This document shows, in pieces, positions 1 to 11,106 of a DNA stretch of 64,000 nucleotides. Each line of letters begins with the position of its first letter. Positions within the stretch are counted from its first letter, which is position 1. Made by a program: the position numbers and the translations under genes. The DNA comes from Ichthyophis bannanicus (taxonomy: Eukaryota > Chordata > Amphibia > Gymnophiona > Ichthyophiidae), in contig CM066033.1 of assembly GCA_033557465.1 (NCBI GenBank), positions 1,246,587,523 through 1,246,651,522 on the forward strand. Reading direction: 5' to 3'. A model generated the notes under the pieces. That model saw only the letters and a list, made by a program, of their open reading frames with translations, did no database searches and had not been told where the DNA came from.

Positions 1-419
1 ATTTATTGTTTGTCTTAGTGCTAGTTCAGCTGTTTTCAGCTGTAATTTACCTTGCCTCTCTCAACTAACTGGGCTTTTTGTGGTACCCCCTCCCCCCCTG
101 CTGAGGGTCCAGGACAGGGTACCTTGTAACTGCCCTCTTTAATAGGACTTAGCTCCCTCCCTCCCTCCCCAGCACCCACCCACCCCTGGGGTAATTGTAA
201 TTTTATAGGTACTTGCACATCTTAGAGGAAAGGGGCTGCTCTCAGGTGCAGCTCATTATCCAAATCAGTCACACACGTAGGACCTGAGATTAATTAATTA
301 AGCTTTAGGTACACAAGGTGTATTAGGGGTATTAGATACACTTTTATTGGTATAAGCATCTACACCAATCCTTATTATATACAGAATTTAAAAGATCTAA
401 ACACAAGCTTTAAACTAAG
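1..419. other. Sequence upstream of CR1 ORF1, possibly its 5' UTR
   Basis: No coding region or clear element is visible here. It includes C-rich and CCCT-rich tracts around 85-185. It directly precedes the first ORF of a CR1 LINE, so part of it may be that element's 5' UTR, but no second copy in the window reaches this far 5' and the boundary cannot be set. Confidence 0.35.
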
Positions 420-1340
420 ATGCAGAAAGAAGTCCAGCAACGAGATGGGGGTTCTCCGGTCTTTTGCATTGAGTGTCACATGTATGATTTTCTCCCAGTT
501 GGTGAGAGATCTTACGTATGCACTAAGTGCAAAGAACTCTTTGCTCTCAGGGAACGAGTCCGTTCTCTAGAGGCTAGAGTAGCAGACCTGGAAGACATAA
601 GAAAGACAGAGAAGTACATGGACGTGACCTTCAGGGATATAGTCCTGAAGTCCCACCTCCAGTCTGGCAGCATTCCTGTTGCCATGGAGGAGAGAGGTCA
701 CGTGACAGGAGAGCATCACCCTGGTGTGTCAGGAAGCGATCCTGTAACTAGGACCTGTCCTTCAGGTGATGTAAAACCCTCTCGCACCGAGGGCGTTTCT
801 CCAGGGCCATGTGCCCATGAGGGGAGGGTCAGGACAGCTGTTATAGTCTGTGATTCAATCATTAGGAATGTAGATAGTTGGGTGGCTGGTGGACGTGAGG
901 ATCGCCTGGTAACATGCCTGCCTGGTGCGTAGGTAGCAGACCTCACGCACCGCCTAGATAGGATCGTAGATAGTGCTGGGGAGGAGTCTGCTGTCTTGGT
1001 ACATGTTGGTACCAATGACATAGGAAAATGTGGTAGGGAAGTTCTGGAGGCTAAATTTAAGCTTTTAGGTAGGAAGTTGAAATCCAGAACTTCCAGGATA
1101 GCGTTCTCCGAAATGCTTCCTGTTCCACGTGCAGGACCCAAAAGACAGGCAGAGCTCCGGAGTCTCAATGCGTGGATGAGACAATGGTGCAAGGATGAGG
1201 GTTTTGGATTTGTTAGGAACTGGGGAACATTCTGGGGAAAGGGGGGGCTCTTCCGAAGGGATGGGCTTCACCTTAATCAGGATGGGACCAGACTGCTGGC
1301 ATTAACCTTTAAAAAAGAGATAGAGAAGCTTTTAAACTAG
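420..1340 (+). pseudogene. CR1 ORF1 (zinc-binding and esterase protein) with one stop
   Basis: CR1 ORF1 proteins bind nucleic acid and carry a zinc-binding domain and an SGNH/GDSL-type esterase domain. Here the N-terminus has two CX2C pairs (CIEC near residue 16, CTKC near residue 38), followed by a short heptad-like helix. Esterase landmarks follow: the VCDSI nucleophile block near residue 144, HVGTND near residue 195 and DGLHLN near residue 280, the last holding the Asp and His of the triad. The frame is broken once, by an in-frame TAG at 930-932 just after the nucleophile block; reading resumes in the same frame without any shift and ends at 1340. ORF2 begins 35 bases downstream. The family assignment is firm; whether the stop is lethal in vivo is not known. 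Confidence 0.82.
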
Positions 1341-1375
1341 AAAATTGGGGAAAGCCGACAGTCACCCAGGAGCGC

Positions 1376-4342
1376 ATGGTTCGGACAAAGGTATCCTTGA
1401 AGGATACTACCAAGAGCAGTGAGGTTCCAAAAGGGGGTATAGTAGCCCAAATGCCCTTGAGTAAGGAGCAGACAGAGCATAAAGATTCCAAATTACCCCT
1501 GCCTACCAATAGCCAGATTAATATGAATAAAATACAGTCTCTAAAATGCTTGTATGCCAATGCTAGAAGTCTAAACAATAAGATGGGAGAGTTAGAATAT
1601 ATAGCACTAAATGAGAGGTTAGATATGATTGCACTCTCAGAGACATGGTGGAAGGAGGATAACCAGTGGGACACTGTGATACCTGGATACAAACTATATC
1701 GTAATGATAGAGCTGATCAAATTGGTGGAGGGGTTGCACTCTATGTTAGAGAGGGCATTGAGTCAGAAAGGATTAAAGTTTTGCAGGGAACAAAATTTGC
1801 TGTAGAATCTCTATGGATTGAAATCCCATTTATGAAGGGGAAGGCGATGGCAGTGGGAGTATACTATCGACCGCCTGGCCAGAATGAACAAATGGATGAT
1901 GAAATGCTCAAAGAAATCAAGGAAGCTAACAAAAGTCACAACAGAGTAGTAATGGGTGATTTCAATTACCCCGGTATCGACTGGGTCAGTGTCACAGCAG
2001 GACAAGCTAAAGAGATAAAGTTTCTAGATGGAATAAATGACTGCTTCTTGGAGCAGCTGGTTCATGAACCGACCAGAGGGGAAGCCATACTGGACCTAAT
2101 CCTTAGTGGAACGCCAGATCTGGTGCAAGAAATAAGGGTGTTGGGACCACTTGGCAATAGTGATCATAGTATGATCATGTTTGATTTAATTAGTGGAGGA
2201 CAGATAGTAAAGGAATCCACAGTATTACCTTTTAACTTTCAAAAGGGAGACTATGATAGAATGAGGAATATAGTTAGGAAAAAACTAAAAGGAGCGGTTC
2301 CAAAGGTTAAAGACTTATAGCAAGCTTGGGTGTTATTTAAAAATACTATCCTCGAAGCCCAGACCAGCTGTATTCCACGCATTAAGAAGAGTGGAAGAAA
2401 GTCCAAAAAACTGCCAGCATGGTTTAAAGGTGAGGTCAGAGAGGCTGTTGCTGCCAAAAAAGCAACCTTCAGGAAATGGAAACAAGAGCCAAATGATGAA
2501 AACTGGAAACAACACAAGCACTGGCAAGTTAAATGCAAAGCGTTGATAAGGCAGGCAAAGCGGGAATTTGAGAAGAAACTTGCTACGGAAGCAAAAACAC
2601 GAAATAAAGACTTTTTCAAGTACATTCATAGCAAAAAGCCTGTGAGAGAGTCAATTGGACCGTTAGATGATAGAGGGGTAAAAGGGGCAGTAAGAGGAAA
2701 CAAGGCTATAGCAGAGAGACTGAATGAATTCTTTGCTTCGGTCTTTACTGAGGAAGATGTAGGGATGTTACCCATGACTGAAGTGGTATTTAAAGGTGAT
2801 ACTGCAGAGGAATTGAGAGAAATATCGCTACACCGGGAAGATATATTACAACTATTTGATAAACTGAATAGTAGCAAATCACCTGGACCGGATGGTATAC
2901 ATCCCAGAGTGTTGAAAGAACTGAAATATGAGATTGCAGACCTGCTATTGGTAATCTGTGAACTTTCATTAAAATCATCTGTAATACCTGAAGATTGGAG
3001 GGTCGCCAACGTAACACCAATTTTTAAAAAAGGTTCCAGGGGTGACCCGGGAAATTACAGACCGGTGAGCCTGACATCAGTACCAGGGAAAATGGTAGAA
3101 ACCATCATAAAGAACAAAATTACACAACATGTAGATAGTCATGGCCTAATGGGAGACAGCCAACATGGCTTTAGACAAGGAAGATCTTGTCTTACTAATC
3201 TGATATGTTTCTTTGAAGGTGTGCATAAACAGGTAGACAAAGGTGAGTCGGTTGATATAGTGTATCTGGACTTCCAGAAAGCTTTTGACAAGGTCCCCCA
3301 TCAGAGACTTTTGGCAAAGCTAAAAAGTCATGGGATAGGAGGCAGTGTACTATTGTGGATCGGGAACTGGTTAAAAGATAGAAAGCAGAGGGTAGGGCTA
3401 AATGGCCAATATTCCCAATGGAAAAAAGTGAATAGTGGAGTACCCCAGGAATCTGTACTGGGTCCGCTACTTTTTGACATATTCATAAATGACCTGGAAA
3501 AGGGAATAACTAGTCAGGTTATCAAATTTGCAGATGACACAAAACTGTTTAAAGTTGTTAAAACCCAAGAGGATTGTGGAAAACTGCAGGAGGATCTGGA
3601 TAAATTGGAAGACTGGGCATCCAAATGGCAGATGAAATTTAATGTGGACAAACGCAAAGTTATGCACCTAGGAAAGAACAACCCACACTATAGTTACACG
3701 ATGCAAGCCTCCACATTAGAAACCACCACCCAGGAAAAGGACTTAGGAGTCATCGTGGATAACATGTTAAAACCCTCCGCCCAGTGTGCAGCGGCGGCCA
3801 AGAAAGCAAATAGAATGCTAGGTATCATAAAGAAAGGGATGGAGAATAAAACAAAGGATATTATAATGCCTCTGTATCGCTCCATGGTACGACCGCACCT
3901 TGAATATTGTGTGCAATTCTGGTCACCGTATCTTAAAAAGGACATAGCGTTATTAGAAAAAGTACAGAGAAGAGCCACCACATTGGTGAAGGGGATGGAA
4001 GGCTACTCCTATGAAGAGAGGCTAAAAAGGTTAGGGCTCTTTAACCTGGAAAAGAGTCGGCTGAGGGGAGATATGATAGAGGTCTATAAATTAATGAATG
4101 GAGTGGAACGGATAAACGTGGATCAATTGTTTACGCTATCAGAATATAGAAAGACTAGGGGACATGTAATGAAGCTACAGGGTAAACTATTTAAGACAAA
4201 TAAGAGAAAATATTTTTTCACTCAACGTGTAATCAAACTCTGGAATCTGTTACCGGAGGATGTAGTAAGGGCTGTTAGTATAGCTGGGTTTAAAAAAGGT
4301 TTGGACAAGTTCCTGGAGGAAAGGTCCATAAACCACTATTAA
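1376..4342 (+). pseudogene. CR1 ORF2 (AP endonuclease and reverse transcriptase) with one stop
   Basis: This is the LINE replication polyprotein, which nicks target DNA and reverse transcribes the element RNA. The N-terminal APE-type endonuclease shows YANARSLNNK near residue 62, SETWW near residue 91, YYRPPG, MGDFNYP near residue 197 and the GNSDHS catalytic block near residue 262. The RT domain shows [30 protein letters not shown] and the active site FADDTKLF near residue 718. The usual GVPQGS block reads GVPQES. The C-terminal part continues to LWNLLPEDV and LDKFLEER. One in-frame TAG at 2318-2320 separates the two enzymes; both sides are in the same frame. The total of about 989 codons is normal for CR1. 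Confidence 0.88.
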
Positions 4343-4519
4343 AAAGGGACCCAGGATATCAATGCTTGACCCAGTACAAGCATTGTGGAACCTGTGGTCT
4401 TTTGGGGATATTGCTAGGTGCGTAGGACCTAGATTGGCCACTGTTGGAAACAGGATACTGGGCTTGATGGACCTTGGTCTGACCCAGTATGGCATGTCTT
4501 ATTTTCTTATGTTCTTATG

Positions 4520-6821
4520 CAGACTGTGCTTGGGCAGAGCCCAAATCAACATACATTATAGAGTACTATGACGTCCGCATGCCACTGCTCTAGAGCAGCA
4601 TACTGAAAGATCCCAAGTAAGACACAGACTTGAAAAAAACCCTTTTTTGTCGGGTATCCGCTGTCACGGGAAAGAGATGAATTTTCTTATCCCCGCTGCT
4701 GTGACTAGACTCGGGCGCGTCTGTATGCTCCTCTTCTATAAAGTAAAGCTCACACTTGCTGTACCTTATAGAATGGGCTCCCGGAATGTGCATGGTAACA
4801 CGACTTGCCTGTGCGTGAGATTATAGAATTACCCTCTCTGATGGGCCATAGATAGATAGGTTCTTCTGTGCAATAAACATGCAGCAAAGGAGGGAGCAAT
4901 ACGCAGACAGGTATATAATTTGTCACTGTTGCTTTTTGGTAGAGTGTTTCGTACAGGTCAGCTTGTAACATAAGATGATAGCTGTCGGCTTTTCTCACTT
5001 AGTCTCACAGTCGTCCTAGTCTTCTTAGACTCCTCTATCTCCTCCTCCTGCTTCCACTGTCTGCATCTTTCCCAGGCAGGCTTAAAGTTTGCCACCGACA
5101 CCTCTGCTTGTAAGCTGTTTCAGGCATTATCTATCTTTCAGTAAAGCAGCACTTGCTTATTGATGTTTAATTGAATGAGCCTCTAAAAGTTGAGATTAAT
5201 TTATTTCTGGTTTTCCTGTGTTTGTATTCTTTATTATTTTGGACATCACTGATCCCATAATGTGGACTTTATCCTAGACATATTTCCTTTATTCGTCATT
5301 CTTTTGTTAATGCTTTTGCATTGTTCGGATTGACCTTTCACTGTATTTTGGTTATGTATATTAACTGAAAATGACAAAAAAAAAAGAAAAAAAAGAAAAA
5401 AAAAGCAGCACTTGCTTACAGACTTCCGCTTTTTAACTTCATGTCGCAACCCTTTTCTTTTTCTTAGACAACTGTTAACACTTTATAGACGTTTTCTAAG
5501 TAATTAGATGTTTTTGTCTTGTCCTTCCATTTTCTCCAACTCCACACTTTATTCCCTCCTAGAGAGTATATTTTGAGTTAAAGGGCTTTCTATGTGGGGC
5601 GAATTTTACTGGCTCTGCACCATTTTGAGAACCTTTCTGTGGCCTTTTAATATTGCTACATTGGTGTGGCCTCCAGAGCCGAATACAGTACTCAGAGTGG
5701 GGTGTCACAGTGACCTATGCAAGAGCATATTATCTCCTTTTTTCCTACTAGAACCCAAAGTAGTGTACTAATTCATTCCCCAAACCTATGAACAAACAAG
5801 TTGATTTTGTCACGGTGAAAAAGCTGTCTTAATGTGCTGCTGTGCACGGCATATAAAAGCTTTTACTACTAGTACTGCCACTACAGTACCTCAACTTCTG
5901 GTACTTATCATTTGTATAGCGCTGCAGGAGCCAACGGAGTGACTTCTCTGGTGTTGTCAACCGTGTGTCTACTTTGAAAACATTTTCTCGGGTTCTACAA
6001 TTTGCTGTATTGCTAAACTGAGGGGTTTAACTTTAACTTTATAGTTAAATCTACAGTATGTGTATCTACAATATTTATCGTTCATATTGTTGCCATCTCT
6101 AGAGTTTTGTACTCTTATTTTGGTTTCACTGAATCTATTTGTATCTATCATAGAGAAAAGAAACGAATCTCATTTTCTGAAGCTCATCAGCACCAGCTTT
6201 GGGTTTCAGAGCTGCTTCCTGATGGGGTACATGCACCAGCCTCCTCCTGTTATCTGCTACTATTATTTATTTCTATAGTGCTTCTTAGTGCTGCTATAGA
6301 CATACATAACACTGCAGAAATGCAACTGAGAGCTGATGTCTGCTCCATTGTGATTTGCTTCAGCGTGCATCTGTTTAAAATACGAGTTTTCTCTCTCACT
6401 ATACCCTTCATGGTGGTGGTTGTGGTTCATGCGCAGTACAAATAATGATGCAGCTCCACGCTTACTTGTTAGTTTAAAAAAATGCAGCTTTCATTAGTAT
6501 GTGCTTTATGCATAAGGAGGGAGGGTTTCTGCTACAGTTCCTTAGTCTCTTTCAGACTGCACAATTGAAATTGACCGAGTTTGAAGCCAAGTGTAACTAA
6601 CCAAAAAGAGAAGCTACTAAGAATCATAGTACAAAAGCAGTCTTACTGATGATGATCTCATTTCTGCAACTAACTGGTGGCTGGAATGGGGGGCATGGTG
6701 AGTTTGAAAAGCAGAGGAGGATGGTGTTGAAGAGCAGGTTGATCATTTGCAGGCATGCCCTCTAATTTGAAAACAATGGAGGTTGTTCATGCTTTTAGGA
6801 AGTGCCTTGATATAAAGTAAC
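4520..6821. other. Intronic or intergenic sequence without a recognisable gene
   Basis: No exon or long coding frame is convincing here. It contains the retroposed insert at 5143-5418. Short stretches at 5867-5935 and 6240-6300 resemble the 3' end of the L2-like element at 23.9 kb (runs of ACT or CTA repeats followed by a tttgtatagcgct-like motif) and may be old tails of that family. Confidence 0.4.
5143..5418 (+). mobile_element. Short retroposed insert with A-rich tail and 17-bp target duplication
   Basis: The word AAAGCAGCACTTGCTTA occurs at 5143-5159 and again at 5402-5418. Between the copies lies about 240 bp of AT-rich sequence ending in an A-rich tail (5374-5401, A runs broken by single G). 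A long direct repeat plus an A-tail is the signature of L1-type target-primed retroposition. The body has no coding frame I recognise; it could be a 5'-truncated L1 3' end or a processed transcript. The leading As of the duplication merge with the tail, so its exact length may be 14 to 17. Confidence 0.72.
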
Positions 6822-7885
6822 TGCAGAGATCTGTGCTGGGTCCGCTGCTTTTTAACATATTTGTAAATGACTTTGAAATGGGACTAAGGAGTGAGGTTAT
6901 CAAATTTGCAGATGAGACAAAATTATTCAAAGTTGTTAAAACCCAAGAGGATTGTAAAAAATTGCAAGAGGATCTTGATAAAGTAGAAGACTGGGTATCC
7001 AAATGGCAGATGAAATTTAATGTGGACAAGTGCAAAGTTATGCACCTAGGAAAGAACAACCCAAACTATGGTTACATGATGCAATGTTCCACATTAGGAA
7101 CCACCACCCAGAAAAAAGGTTTAGGCGTCATCGTGGATAACACGTTGAAACCCTCCGCCCAGTGTGCAGCGACGGCCAAGAGAACAAATAGAATGCTAGG
7201 TATCATAAGGAAAGGAATGGAAAATAAAACAAAGGATATTATGCCTCTTTATCGTTCTGTGGTGCACCACACCTTAAATATTGTGTGCAATTCTAGTTGC
7301 CATATCTTAAAAAGGATATATCGTTATTAGAAAAGGTACAGAGAAGAGCCACCATAATAGTAAAAGGGATGGAAGGATACCCCTATGAAGAGAGGCTAAA
7401 ATAATTAGGGCTCTTCAACTTGGAAAAGAGACAGCTGAGGGGAGATATGATAGAGGTCCATAAATTAATGAATGGAGTTGAACGGGTAAACGTAGATCGA
7501 TTGTTTATGCCATCAAAATATAGAAAGACTAGGGAACATGCAATGAACCTGCTGGGTAACCTATTTAAGACTAGTAAGAGAGAATATTTTTTCACTCGAC
7601 GTGTAATCAAACTCTGGAATACGCTACCGGAGAATGTAGTAAAAAACCGTTAGTGTAGCTGGGTTTAAAAAAGGTTTGGACAGGTTCCTGGAGGAAAGGT
7701 CCATAAACCATTATTAAAGGGGAACCGGGATATCCAGTGCTTGCCCCAGTACAAGCATTGTGGAACCTGTGTATTTTGGGGAAACTGCTAGGTACTTGTG
7801 ACCTAGATTGGCCACTGTTGGAAGCAGGATACTGGGCTTGATGGACCTTGGTCTGACCAAGTATGGCATATCTTATGTTCTTATG
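6822..7885 (+). mobile_element. 5'-truncated CR1 LINE (RT end and 3' UTR)
   Basis: This copy begins inside the RT domain at a point matching about 3446 of the first CR1. It runs through FADETKLF (active-site Asp changed, ADE for ADD), the C-terminal region (LWNTLPENV) and the same 3' UTR, ending in TTCTTATG at 7878-7885. Several frame breaks occur (stops near 7330 and 7401, shifts near 7250 and 7650), so it is dead. 5' truncation at RT is usual for CR1 insertions. Confidence 0.87.
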
Positions 7886-8234
7886 TAGAGGTTTCTCTTA
7901 GGTTAATTCAGCATACCATCTTGCACTCTGCAGATTTGTTTGGTTTTCCAGGAAGTATGAACCATGACTGTATTAATATATAATATATAAAGGGACCAAA
8001 ATTGGATATGTATTAATATATAGACAATGGTGCTGGAAAACAGGTGTTGTATAATTCACTCCAGAGTTTTTGTGCCTAATTGCGGTGTGGTGCGGTTGGG
8101 AATAGTGTATCAAAAATATATAGTTTGTAAAGTTCATTATCATAGTGTTTTTTTTTAAAATCAAGCAGTATATATACAAACTGAATCTTTATCAAATGTT
8201 TCCTGATGCAATGCTTTGTATTGTTATGCTTCAG
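7886..8234. other. Intron upstream of the first MYO6 exon
   Basis: AT-rich sequence with short tatta/atata tracts near 7970-8020 and no gene. The end, a pyrimidine-poor tract ending in tgcttcag at 8227-8234, is the splice acceptor of the exon that follows. Confidence 0.5.
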
Positions 8235-8392
8235 AGTACCTCTGAAAGTAGAACAGGCAAACAACGCCCGAGACGCCTTGGCTAAAGCTGTGTATGCTCG
8301 TCTTTTTGATCATGTGGTAAATCGAGTAAATCTGTGCTTCCCTTTTAAGAGCTCTTCCTTCTTCATTGGAGTTCTAGATATTGCTGGCTTTG
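8235..8392 (+). CDS. MYO6: Myosin VI motor-domain exon ending at switch II
   Basis: MYO6 is the minus-end-directed actin motor used in endocytosis and hair-cell maintenance. The exon encodes 52 whole residues beginning [17 protein letters not shown] and ending DIAGF, and matches vertebrate MYO6 almost residue for residue. It starts with the last base of a codon after tgcttcag and ends with the first base of the next codon before gtaagt at 8393. The switch II motif DIAGFE is split across the junction: its final Glu is made from this exon's last G and the AA opening the exon at 16201. Differences from the human protein as I recall it ([14 protein letters not shown]) are conservative. The start and end follow the splice sites; there is no start codon here. 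Confidence 0.95.
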
Positions 8393-8864
8393 GTAAGTTA
8401 AGTTTTCATTTTTGCATTTGTGTAATTGGTGGTTATCCTAATTTTTTTGTGTATTTATATTCCAACTTGTCTAGTTATCATGGCCCACTAAAATTCTGAG
8501 AACTATGGTTGTTTGATAGTCACAGTGGCGGGCTCCAGATTTTTGGTACAGACAACAAGGATGTAGTGATAAACCAAATTCTCTCTCTCATGAGGTTCTC
8601 ATCCTTTATAGTTTTGTGGACCCCTTATTAACATCTAAAAAGCTTAGGGACCCCTAGTTTATCCCTATCACTCTTCCCTGATCCATGTCCCTCAGCACTA
8701 AGCCTGCCCTACTGGCCCTCTTTATCTCTCTTCCTCTTCCTGTCTCCAGAGTCTGTCTCTCTCCTGCCAACCAGTTCCTAACAACCTCAATCTTTCTCTC
8801 TCTCTTCCCCCCAGCCTGTTCTCTCCAGTCTCTCTTTCTCTCTCTCTTTTCCCGCCAACACACC
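8393..8864. other. Intron start and CT-rich low-complexity tract
   Basis: After the exon donor the sequence has no gene. From about 8640 to 8860 it is strongly CT-rich (repeated tctct and cctgcc words) and a similar CT-rich stretch continues after the L2-like insertion at 11107-11180, so the LINE probably inserted into this tract. Confidence 0.5.
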
Positions 8865-10874
8865 GCCCCATGGTTTTCCCCGGAACTACGAGCGTCCCTA
8901 CTCCGACTCAGAAAACTCGAAAGGAAATGGAGAGCTACTAGAAATACCTCAGACCAAGCCATCTATCAACAATATCTGAAGACACATCGCGAATCAACGT
9001 GGGCCAAAAGGAAACAATTCCATGCAGAAATTCTCAGCCGCTCACTAAATAAGCCAAGAGACCTTTTCCAGCTGGTGAAATCCCTTACCAACCAACCTTC
9101 CCCTCCTCAACAAGAAGGTATTCAGCCACAAGCATATGCGAATTACATCCAATCAAAATCAATAAAGGTAACTACAATGGCATCATCACCTCATCTTAAC
9201 CATACCACAAATCCCAAAACCACTCTTTCCCAGTCCACACTCACCAAACTCTCACCGCCATCAACAAAGACCATTGAAGAAGTAATTGCATCAATCAACG
9301 CCACGACCGCACCAACCGACCCCTGCCCAGCGCACTGGATCAAGACAATGCGCACGGAGTTCAGCCCCATCATAGCCAACATCACCAAGTTGTCATTCGA
9401 AACAGGAGTCTTCCCAGATGCGCTCAAGCACACATCCATCCGCCCACTACTAAAAAACAATCAACTTGACCCAAAGAAAGAGGAATCTTACAGACCAATC
9501 TCCAGTATCCCTTTTCTGGCTAAGATCCTAGAGAAAATAACCCTTAGACAGATCCAGCAGCATGTTGACTCCTCCTCACCACTGGATCCCTCTCAACATG
9601 GATTCAGAGAAGCACACGGTATCGAAACCCTACTGACAACATTAACCAGTTCACTGATCAATGGAATTGACAGTATAAAGAATGGCTTCGCACTAATCTT
9701 CCTTGATATATCAGCAGCGTTTGACTCCGTAGACCACCTGCAGCTTCTCACCCGGCTACATGAGAAGGGAATCCGAGATCAAGCGTGGGACTGGTGTAAA
9801 TCCTACCTCGAAGGCAGATGTCAACAAGTCCGGATTCAAAGCACCACCTCTGAACCTTTCCAACAGCACCAAGGTGTACCCCAAGGATCCTCCCTCTCCG
9901 CGTTGCTCTTTAACATCTATATGCAACCAATCTGTGACATCGCCCGTTCATTTGGCATATCGTGTCTTATGTATGCCGATGATGTCCTGCTATTCACACC
10001 CATTGCCATCAATTGTCCCGACTATACAGTGCTAGTTGACTGCTTCAACACAATAACTGACTGGCTACTCACTCAGAACCTCCGGATAAACTTCAAGAAA
10101 ACGGAAGTACTAATGATCACAAGGAATAAAGCCTTCTCTCCGCCACCAACACTCAAAGTCAGAGACGCGGAACTTCCAATCAAATCCAACATACGATATC
10201 TCGGGGTAATTCTTGATCAACAACTCAACTTCAAGGAACATATCAAACGCACTGTCAAGACCATCTATTTCAAGATAAAAACCCTACGGCATCTTAGGCC
10301 CATGATGGAATCCGCGGATTTCCGCACCATCTTCCAGGCACTAGTCACACCGCACTTCGACTATGCCAACATAGTTCTACATGGCCTTCCAAAGAGCTCC
10401 CTCAAACCATTACAGCTAGCCATGAATGCGGCAGCCCGTGTGCTCTACGGAACCTCAAGGGTCGACCACATCTCCCCCATTCTAAAGGAACTACACTGGC
10501 TTCCCATAAGCAGTAGAATCCTGTACAAAACCCTCCTCATTACCTTCAAGGCCTTCAACATGATAGCTCCCCCATCCATTTCCGACCTCATAACGCGTTC
10601 TCCAGACAACAGATCCAGGAGATCTCAGGCTGCCAACATGCTACTTATACCAATTGAATCCGCAAAACTCAACCAGATCACCACCAATAGGGCTTTCAGG
10701 AACTATGCCCCCGTATGCTGGAACAAACTCCCCCCACACATTAGAGCTATTAGAGACCTTATTCAATTTAGAAAAGCCCTCAAACACCACCTTTTTCTCT
10801 TACATTATACCCATCCCGATACCCCATTACCTCCCACACACCCCTCTATATCATACAGCCGCTACATGATGTAA
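8685..10874 (+). CDS. Reverse transcriptase of L2-like LINE, open reading frame
   Basis: The 729-codon frame is recognisable from 8865 onward; the first 60 codons translate the CT-rich flank and are not part of the protein. RT landmarks follow in order: RPLLKN and YRPISSIPFLAKI near residue 270, QHGFREAHG near 305, LDISAAFDSVDH near 345, HQGVPQGSS near 400 and the active site MYADDVLLF near 430. After these come LGVILD, RVDHISPIL, LHWLPI and the C-terminal RAFRNYAPVCWNKLP. The endonuclease is missing through 5' truncation. The frame has no stop over about 670 codons, so the copy is young. It is a broken element, not a host gene. Confidence 0.85.
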   Translation: MSLSTKPALLALFISLPLPVSRVCLSPANQFLTTSIFLSLFPPACSLQSLFLSLFSRQHTAPWFSPELRASLLRLRKLERKWRATRNTSDQAIYQQYLKTHRESTWAKRKQFHAEILSRSLNKPRDLFQLVKSLTNQPSPPQQEGIQPQAYANYIQSKSIKVTTMASSPHLNHTTNPKTTLSQSTLTKLSPPSTKTIEEVIASINATTAPTDPCPAHWIKTMRTEFSPIIANITKLSFETGVFPDALKHTSIRPLLKNNQLDPKKEESYRPISSIPFLAKILEKITLRQIQQHVDSSSPLDPSQHGFREAHGIETLLTTLTSSLINGIDSIKNGFALIFLDISAAFDSVDHLQLLTRLHEKGIRDQAWDWCKSYLEGRCQQVRIQSTTSEPFQQHQGVPQGSSLSALLFNIYMQPICDIARSFGISCLMYADDVLLFTPIAINCPDYTVLVDCFNTITDWLLTQNLRINFKKTEVLMITRNKAFSPPPTLKVRDAELPIKSNIRYLGVILDQQLNFKEHIKRTVKTIYFKIKTLRHLRPMMESADFRTIFQALVTPHFDYANIVLHGLPKSSLKPLQLAMNAAARVLYGTSRVDHISPILKELHWLPISSRILYKTLLITFKAFNMIAPPSISDLITRSPDNRSRRSQAANMLLIPIESAKLNQITTNRAFRNYAPVCWNKLPPHIRAIRDLIQFRKALKHHLFLLHYTHPDTPLPPTHPSISYSRYMM

Positions 10875-11106
10875 AACACTGTAATCATACCTAATATGTA
10901 ATACAACCGATTTGTACATAGTTTCCTAAGTTTGCTATAAACTTGAATGTAAATAGTTCCCCAAGTTCTCCTCCATGTTAACCCCCCGTTTTATGTAAAC
11001 GACGGCCAATGTATCTGGTCAAGTGTTCTATTGTTTTGATGTAAACCGCGCTGATGACAAATAGTGCGGTATATAAGAAATGTTAAATAAATAAATAAAT
11101 AAATAA
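8865..11106 (+). mobile_element. 5'-truncated L2-like LINE with open RT frame
   Basis: The copy starts just after the endonuclease domain, at APWFSPEL, and runs through an unbroken RT-containing frame to a 3' UTR. The UTR ends with a hairpin (ACCGC at 11045-11049, GCGGT at 11066-11070) and an AAAT tandem tail at 11083-11106. Short tandem 3' tails and this RT type (SAAFDSVDH, YADD, HWLP) point to the L2 group of the Jockey superfamily. The exact clade is an inference from motifs. It sits in the intron between the first and second MYO6 exons. Confidence 0.85.

Larger units (their letters stand above)
420..4519 (+). mobile_element. CR1-clade LINE, nearly full length
   Basis: The element carries both CR1 ORFs in order and ends in an 8-bp tail motif (TTCTTATG, repeated at 4504-4519), which is how CR1 elements terminate instead of poly(A). 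The 3' UTR from 4343 contains a sequence reading tactgggcttgatggacctt that recurs in the copies at 6822-7885, 28268-28578 and, inverted, at 45974-47630. The 5' boundary is uncertain. Only two in-frame stops interrupt the coding regions, so the copy is fairly young. Target-site duplications are not evident, as is normal for CR1. Confidence 0.88.

Noticed and set aside
8206..8499. A small open frame read straight through the first MYO6 exon
   Set aside because: The frame is open only because the exon is flanked by short open intron sequence; splice signals and protein similarity limit the coding part to 8235-8392.
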